DNA from: Veillonella sp. R32 | GTDB taxonomy: Bacteria > Bacillota > Negativicutes > Veillonellales > Veillonellaceae | Assembly (NCBI RefSeq): GCF_010093125.1 | Contig: NZ_NMZQ01000043.1 | Location: 1-43,973 of the forward strand | Length of the DNA stretch: 43,973 nt | Reading direction: 5' to 3' | Shown: positions 40,683 through 43,973 of the stretch, in pieces | How the letters are laid out: every line of letters starts with the position of its first letter | Numbering within the stretch: the first letter of the stretch is position 1 | Notes under the pieces: model-generated | The model's database searches: none | Told to the model about the DNA's origin: nothing | What the model saw: the letters and a program-made list of their open reading frames with translations, nothing else | Position numbers and translations under genes: made by a program

Positions 40683-41255
40683 ATGAGCAAGGTTAAATTA
40701 TACCTAAGCCAACATAAAAGCGCTGTGACAGTGATTATAGGCGTTATAGCAGTAGTGTTAATTGTGCTAGTTGTGGGATACAAGCAATCAGGTGATAAAC
40801 AACAGCCTAAAATAGTTACTACCGATACTATCAATAATGCCCAAGCCTTATCTAAGAGCATCAATGTAACACCTGATACGGCAGTGCAAATACAGCGTGA
40901 GATACAGCACACAAAAGAGCCTGCAGCTACATATTATCTGCAAGCATCTGATGTTAAAACTGCTGCCAAGCAGACTCAACAGTCTATAAACAATAATAGT
41001 AAGACATTGCCTACGGTCGTAACAGAAAAATCAGATAGAACTGCAGTTGTAGCTAATGAGCAACAACAAAAGGTTGATGTTTATAAAATCAATCTCAATA
41101 AGGCACACAAGATTAAAGCAGGGATAACGGTGATTGACGATAAATCATATGCTACTGTTGGCTATCAGGCAGGGCGCTTTGAGGGCATGGCACATTTTAA
41201 GTCAGATGGCAAGATTAAAGGTGCAACTGCTTTATATACAGTTGCTGAATGGTAA
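40683..41255 (+). CDS. Membrane-anchored protein, possible spanin-like
   Basis: 190 aa: short cytoplasmic N-terminus, one helix (AVTVIIGVIAVVLIVLVVGY), then a Gln/Thr/Lys-rich exported domain with a helical middle and a small beta-rich C-terminus. In a diderm host a spanin would be expected after the endolysin, and this is the best candidate by position. It lacks a lipobox, and no second small spanin gene is seen. GAGGTGATT precedes the ATG. Confidence 0.5.
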   Translation: MSKVKLYLSQHKSAVTVIIGVIAVVLIVLVVGYKQSGDKQQPKIVTTDTINNAQALSKSINVTPDTAVQIQREIQHTKEPAATYYLQASDVKTAAKQTQQSINNNSKTLPTVVTEKSDRTAVVANEQQQKVDVYKINLNKAHKIKAGITVIDDKSYATVGYQAGRFEGMAHFKSDGKIKGATALYTVAEW

Positions 41256-41282
41256 GAAATTTCAGCAAATGACAAATGAAAG

Positions 41283-41311
41283 TTGATGATAATATATTTT
41301 TAAGGTATAAT
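41283..41311 (+). promoter_or_regulatory. Promoter of the right-end cassette
   Basis: TTGATG, 17-base spacer, TATAAT, then AGGAGG and the ATG at 41337. This gives the two terminal genes transcription independent of late genes. Confidence 0.75.
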
Positions 41312-41336
41312 TGGAATACAGATAGGAGGTGCTTTT

Positions 41337-41561
41337 ATGAAGGAAAAAGGAGTAAGAAAAAATAAATATTCTTTTTGGGCAAATTTATTTTTATGCGGAG
41401 TATCTATGATTTCTTTATACCCTACAATTCATTATAAATCACCCATTAGTCATAGTTCTGCCGACATAGTTGAAAAGGCTTGGGAAATGACAGGAAATAG
41501 TATGTATTCTGCAGTTGATAGAGTAGGGGGAAGATTAGGGATAATTCATGGAAGAAGATAA
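41337..41561 (+). CDS. Small membrane or exported protein, 74 aa (cassette)
   Basis: Basic N-terminus and one hydrophobic stretch (SFWANLFLCGVSMISLYPT), then a polar tail. AGGAGG precedes the ATG. It overlaps the next gene by 14 bp. Unknown function; expected to be made in the lysogen. Confidence 0.6.
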   Translation: MKEKGVRKNKYSFWANLFLCGVSMISLYPTIHYKSPISHSSADIVEKAWEMTGNSMYSAVDRVGGRLGIIHGRR

Positions 41562-41955
41562 GCTTGAGAAGAATGAAAACCATAACTCTGTTGAAGTAGA
41601 AGAAAAACCTGAGGTAAAAACAGCTATTCGTGAAGTGATATCGGCTACGTATAAAGGACCTTTGCCACCGCCTAATATTATGCGAGGTTATGATGATATA
41701 TGTCCTGGTGCAGCTAAAATGATTTTAGATGAATTTCAAGCTAATTCTGAGCATGTGCGAGAAATGGAAAGAATGACTCGACAAAAAGAGCTGGATATGG
41801 CTAGTCGAGGTCAAATTATTGCTACAGTATTTGGTGGTGTTTTATTTGCTATTGTAATATGGTCTTTAGTTTCAGGTTGGTTTTGGATAGCAGGCGCAGG
41901 TATTATTACAGCGTTAGTTTCTGTGATAACTGCGTTTTTGAAAAGAGAAAATTAG
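41548..41955 (+). CDS. DUF2335 membrane protein
   Basis: 135 aa. YKGPLPPPNIMRGYDDICPGAAKMILDEF is the DUF2335 pattern (shortest tag: GPLPPP..GYDDICPGAA). A charged helical stretch follows, then two C-terminal helices (QIIATVFGGVLFAIVIWSLV and WFWIAGAGIITALVSVITAF). DUF2335 proteins recur in prophages and mobile elements with no known activity; superinfection exclusion is inference. Confidence 0.75.
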   Translation: MEEDKLEKNENHNSVEVEEKPEVKTAIREVISATYKGPLPPPNIMRGYDDICPGAAKMILDEFQANSEHVREMERMTRQKELDMASRGQIIATVFGGVLFAIVIWSLVSGWFWIAGAGIITALVSVITAFLKREN

Positions 41956-41962
41956 AATAATG

Positions 41963-41990
41963 AAAGCACTCACAATAGTGGGTGCTTTTT
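41963..41990 (+). terminator. Terminator of the cassette
   Basis: AAAGCACTCAC / GTGGGTGCTTT with loop AATA, followed by TT. It shields the tuf region from prophage readthrough. Confidence 0.85.
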
Positions 41991-42031
41991 AGTGATTAAA
42001 ATGTTCTACAAAATTAAAGGAGTGACAGCTG

Positions 42032-42063
42032 TTTTGCTTTGACGGCAAAAACACGTCAAAAAA
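42032..42063. repeat. Candidate attR core, version 1, or integrase arm site
   Basis: TTTTGCTTTGACGGCAAA, four variable bases, CGTCAAAAAA; partner of 8426-8457 with 28 of 32 matches. The perfect dyads TTTTGC-N7-GCAAAA and TTTGACG-N9-CGTCAAA are interleaved. Confidence 0.5.
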
Positions 42064-42150
42064 TATACAGAAATTAATCTTTTTTTATAGACTTTAAATC
42101 AAGATATAAAAGATGGCCAATACGCAATATTACTCATTTTTATAAAAAAG

Positions 42151-42180
42151 TAGACAAACAAAATCGTTACGGAGTATAAT
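42151..42180 (+). promoter_or_regulatory. tuf promoter
   Basis: TAGACA, 18-base spacer, TATAAT with discriminator GGGCG, typical of strong growth-regulated promoters. The leader to the ATG is about 40 bases and ends in AAGGAGG. The -35 may be phage-derived if the att core is version 2. Confidence 0.8.
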
Positions 42181-42193
42181 GGGCGTATATAGG
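42175..42193 (+). repeat. Candidate attR core, version 2
   Basis: TATAATGGGCGTATATAGG, partner of 8374-8392 with one mismatch at position 13. Confidence 0.45.
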
Positions 42194-42226
42194 TTTTTAT
42201 TTTTGTGAAGGAGGCTCATTACTTCA

Positions 42227-43417
42227 ATGGCAAAAGCAAAATTTGAACGTACTAAACCACATGTTAATATCGGTACTATCGGTCACGTTGACCATGGTAA
42301 AACAACTCTTACGGCAGCAATCACTAAAGTATTGGCTGAAGAAGGTAAAGCTCAGTTCCAAGACTACAGCATGATTGACAAAGCTCCAGAAGAACGTGAA
42401 CGCGGTATCACAATCAACACGTCCCACGTTGAATATGAAACTGAAAACCGTCACTATGCACACGTTGACTGCCCAGGCCATGCTGACTATGTTAAAAACA
42501 TGATCACTGGTGCTGCTCAGATGGACGGCGCTATCTTGGTTATCGCTGCAACTGACGGCCCTATGGCTCAGACTCGTGAACACATCCTTCTTGCTCGTCA
42601 GGTAGGTGTACCAGCTATCGTTGTATTCTTGAACAAAGCTGATATGGTTGACGACGAAGAATTAATCGAATTAGTAGAAATGGAAGTTCGTGAACTTCTT
42701 TCCACTTACGAATTCCCTGGCGACGAAGTACCTATTATCGTAGGTTCCGCTTTGAAAGCTTTGGAAGGCGACGCTAAATACGTAGAAAAAATCAAAGAAT
42801 TGATGGCAGCTGTAGACTCCTACATCCCAACTCCAGAACGTGATACTGACAAAACTTTCTTGATGCCAGTAGAAGACGTTTTCACAATCACTGGTCGTGG
42901 TACAGTAGCAACTGGCCGTGTTGAACGTGGCGAAGTTAAAGTAGGCGACACTGTTGAAATCGTTGGTCTTAAAGAAAAAGCAGAAAGCTATGTAGTAACT
43001 GGTCTTGAAATGTTCCGTAAAACTTTGGACTCCGCAGTAGCTGGTGACAACGTTGGTGCGCTTCTTCGTGGTGTAGATCGCAAAGATATCGAACGTGGTC
43101 AAGTATTGGCTAAACCAGGTTCCATTCACCCACACACTAAATTCAAAGGTGAAGTTTACGTATTAACTAAAGAAGAAGGTGGCCGTCATACTCCATTCTT
43201 CTCCAACTACCGTCCACAGTTCTACTTCCGTACAACAGACGTAACGGGCGTTATCGAACTTCCAGAAGGTACTGAAATGTGTATGCCTGGTGATAACATC
43301 ACTATGAGCATCGAATTAATTACACCAATCGCTATCGAAGCTGGTCTTCGTTTCGCTATCCGCGAAGGTGGCCACACAGTAGGCGCTGGTGTTGTTACTG
43401 AAATCATCGAAGGCTAA
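42227..43417 (+). CDS. tuf: Elongation factor Tu
   Basis: 396 aa GTPase delivering aminoacyl-tRNA to the ribosome. G1 [10 protein letters not shown]2 with [10 protein letters not shown]3 DCPGHADY, G4 NKAD, G5 SALK, then domains 2 and 3 ending GVVTEIIEG. Codon use (CGT, GGT, TCC, AAC, GAA) is much more biased than in neighbouring genes, as expected for a very highly expressed protein. AAGGAGG precedes the ATG. In many bacteria tuf is close to a Thr-Tyr tRNA cluster, as here before prophage entry. Confidence 0.98.
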   Translation: MAKAKFERTKPHVNIGTIGHVDHGKTTLTAAITKVLAEEGKAQFQDYSMIDKAPEERERGITINTSHVEYETENRHYAHVDCPGHADYVKNMITGAAQMDGAILVIAATDGPMAQTREHILLARQVGVPAIVVFLNKADMVDDEELIELVEMEVRELLSTYEFPGDEVPIIVGSALKALEGDAKYVEKIKELMAAVDSYIPTPERDTDKTFLMPVEDVFTITGRGTVATGRVERGEVKVGDTVEIVGLKEKAESYVVTGLEMFRKTLDSAVAGDNVGALLRGVDRKDIERGQVLAKPGSIHPHTKFKGEVYVLTKEEGGRHTPFFSNYRPQFYFRTTDVTGVIELPEGTEMCMPGDNITMSIELITPIAIEAGLRFAIREGGHTVGAGVVTEIIEG

Positions 43418-43471
43418 TTTGGTGATTTTACACAACGAGTATACCTAGTATAGTCGATAATAATTGAAGAG

Positions 43472-43506
43472 ACACCGCTTGAGGGTTACCTTGGGCGGTG
43501 TTTTTG
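43472..43506 (+). terminator. Terminator of tuf
   Basis: ACACCGCTTGAGG / CCTTGGGCGGTGT forms a 13-bp stem (three G-U pairs) with loop GTTA and a following TTTT. Confidence 0.88.
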
Positions 43507-43524
43507 ATTATTTTAAATTTTTCT

Positions 43525-43973
43525 GGCTCTTTGTCAAATTTTGGGGCGCTAAAGAGATTATGCACTCTTAGGAAGGACATGCGACGTAATTGTTGCGTGT
43601 CCTTTTTTAGCATTAATGAATAAAATCCGATTACGAAAGCGTTCGAAGTTTTGTATTCCAAACGCACAACGTTTCAGTGCTTTTATTTTATTGTTACAAC
43701 CTTCTGTAAAGCCGTTAGAGTACGGTAATGTTAGGGCATTCACTATCTCTTCCCGCCAAAATTTAAAGGTCTTTAGAAGTGATTTAAATTCAGGTAGTTC
43801 AGAGCTGGCTACTAAGGAAAGCCATTGATCAATGGCCCATTGGATATTTTCTTTATCTTTAAACATTAAAACGCGTGAAAATGCTTGTTTTAATACATAG
43901 GCACGGTGTAATCTGGAAGAATAATGGAACATATCCATAAGTTTTGTGAATTCTTTGTCTGTTAGTGCTTTAA
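43525..43973. mobile_element. ISL3-family insertion sequence, 3' part (runs off window)
   Basis: GGCTCTTTGTCAAATTTTGG at 43525 matches the ISL3-type terminal repeat pattern (GGCTCTT...AAA) and lies 33 bases beyond the transposase stop. The other end lies outside the window, so the target duplication cannot be checked. Confidence 0.7.
43558..43971 (-). CDS. ISL3-family transposase, C-terminal part
   Basis: The frame is open to the right edge, so the N-terminus is outside the window. YSNGFTEGCNNKIKALKRCA followed by FGIQNFERFRNRIL is the conserved C-terminus of ISL3 DDE transposases, including the final catalytic Glu (TEGCNN). It is convergent with tuf. Nothing visible suggests inactivation. 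Confidence 0.88.
   Translation of the reverse strand, partial: KALTDKEFTKLMDMFHYSSRLHRAYVLKQAFSRVLMFKDKENIQWAIDQWLSLVASSELPEFKSLLKTFKFWREEIVNALTLPYSNGFTEGCNNKIKALKRCAFGIQNFERFRNRILFINAKKGHATITSHVLPKSA

Larger units (their letters stand above)
8374..42193. mobile_element. Temperate podovirus prophage (about 33.7 kb)
   Basis: Integrase abuts the left junction. Lysogeny, early replication/recombination, packaging, head, short-tail, ejection and lysis genes follow in canonical order, with a two-gene cassette at the right end. A P22-type portal, N4-gp56-type capsid, nozzle-like protein and three ejection proteins, with no tape measure, sheath or tube, indicate podovirus morphology. All modules are open with no obvious frameshift, so the prophage may be inducible. 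The outer limits depend on which att repeat is correct: 8374/42193 or 8426/42063. Confidence 0.93.

Noticed and set aside
42224-43135. Long minus-strand open frames inside tuf
   Set aside because: They are shadows created by the strong codon bias of tuf and have no ribosome sites.

Overview
The window is low-GC chromosomal DNA interrupted by one complete-looking prophage of about 33.7 kb. The gene set (EF-Tu, UppP, MutY, a DUF4931/GalT-like protein, a CycA-like permease, a five-tRNA cluster) and the strong AGGAGG-type ribosome sites suggest a Firmicutes host. Resemblance of the proteins to Negativicutes makes Veillonella the best guess; this is recognition from memory, not a search result.

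Left chromosomal arm (1-8340). Bases 1-110 hold the last residues of an unidentified plus-strand gene and its terminator. A minus-strand group follows: a small hypothetical protein, a metallophosphoesterase and a GalT-like DUF4931 protein. Divergent from it is a plus-strand run: an MTH1/MutT-like Nudix hydrolase and the adenine glycosylase MutY (together an 8-oxoguanine defence pair), a membrane-anchored metallophosphoesterase, and UppP. Then come tRNA-Thr(TGT), Tyr(GTA), fMet(CAT), Thr(GGT) and Met(CAT) behind a consensus promoter, and an amino-acid permease with a 15-bp-stem terminator.

Prophage (about 8374/8426 to 42063/42193). A leftward lysogeny module carries integrase, a STAS-GHKL ATPase-STAS protein, a two-helix membrane protein, an ImmA/IrrE-like peptidase and an XRE repressor. 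A rightward early region carries a Cro-like regulator, an excisionase-like HTH protein, a YqaJ exonuclease with RecT, a DnaD-like initiator with a DnaC-like loader, SSB, a resolvase-like nuclease, dUTPase, DUF3310 and an ArpU/RinA-like late activator. A lone Cas2-like gene lies antisense in this region. The late region has terminase subunits, a P22-type portal, scaffold, N4-gp56-type capsid, adaptors, a nozzle-like protein, a tail-collar fibre protein, three ejection-type proteins and a lysis cassette. With no tape measure, sheath or tube gene, this is a temperate podovirus. A two-gene cassette of membrane proteins with its own promoter and terminator ends the prophage.

Right arm (42064-43973). 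The tuf promoter and EF-Tu gene are followed by a strong terminator and the 3' end of an ISL3-type insertion sequence that runs out of the window.

Most interesting points: the prophage sits in or beside the tuf promoter and may replace its -35 half; the ejection protein at 30944 carries a degenerate Hint (intein-like) domain; the 1771-residue ejection protein combines lysozyme, nuclease-like and metallopeptidase-like regions; four hairpin repeats with compensatory base changes precede the scaffold gene; three unannotated short transcription units lie in the lysogeny/early region; and a STAS-GHKL-STAS protein sits in the integrase-proximal cargo slot.
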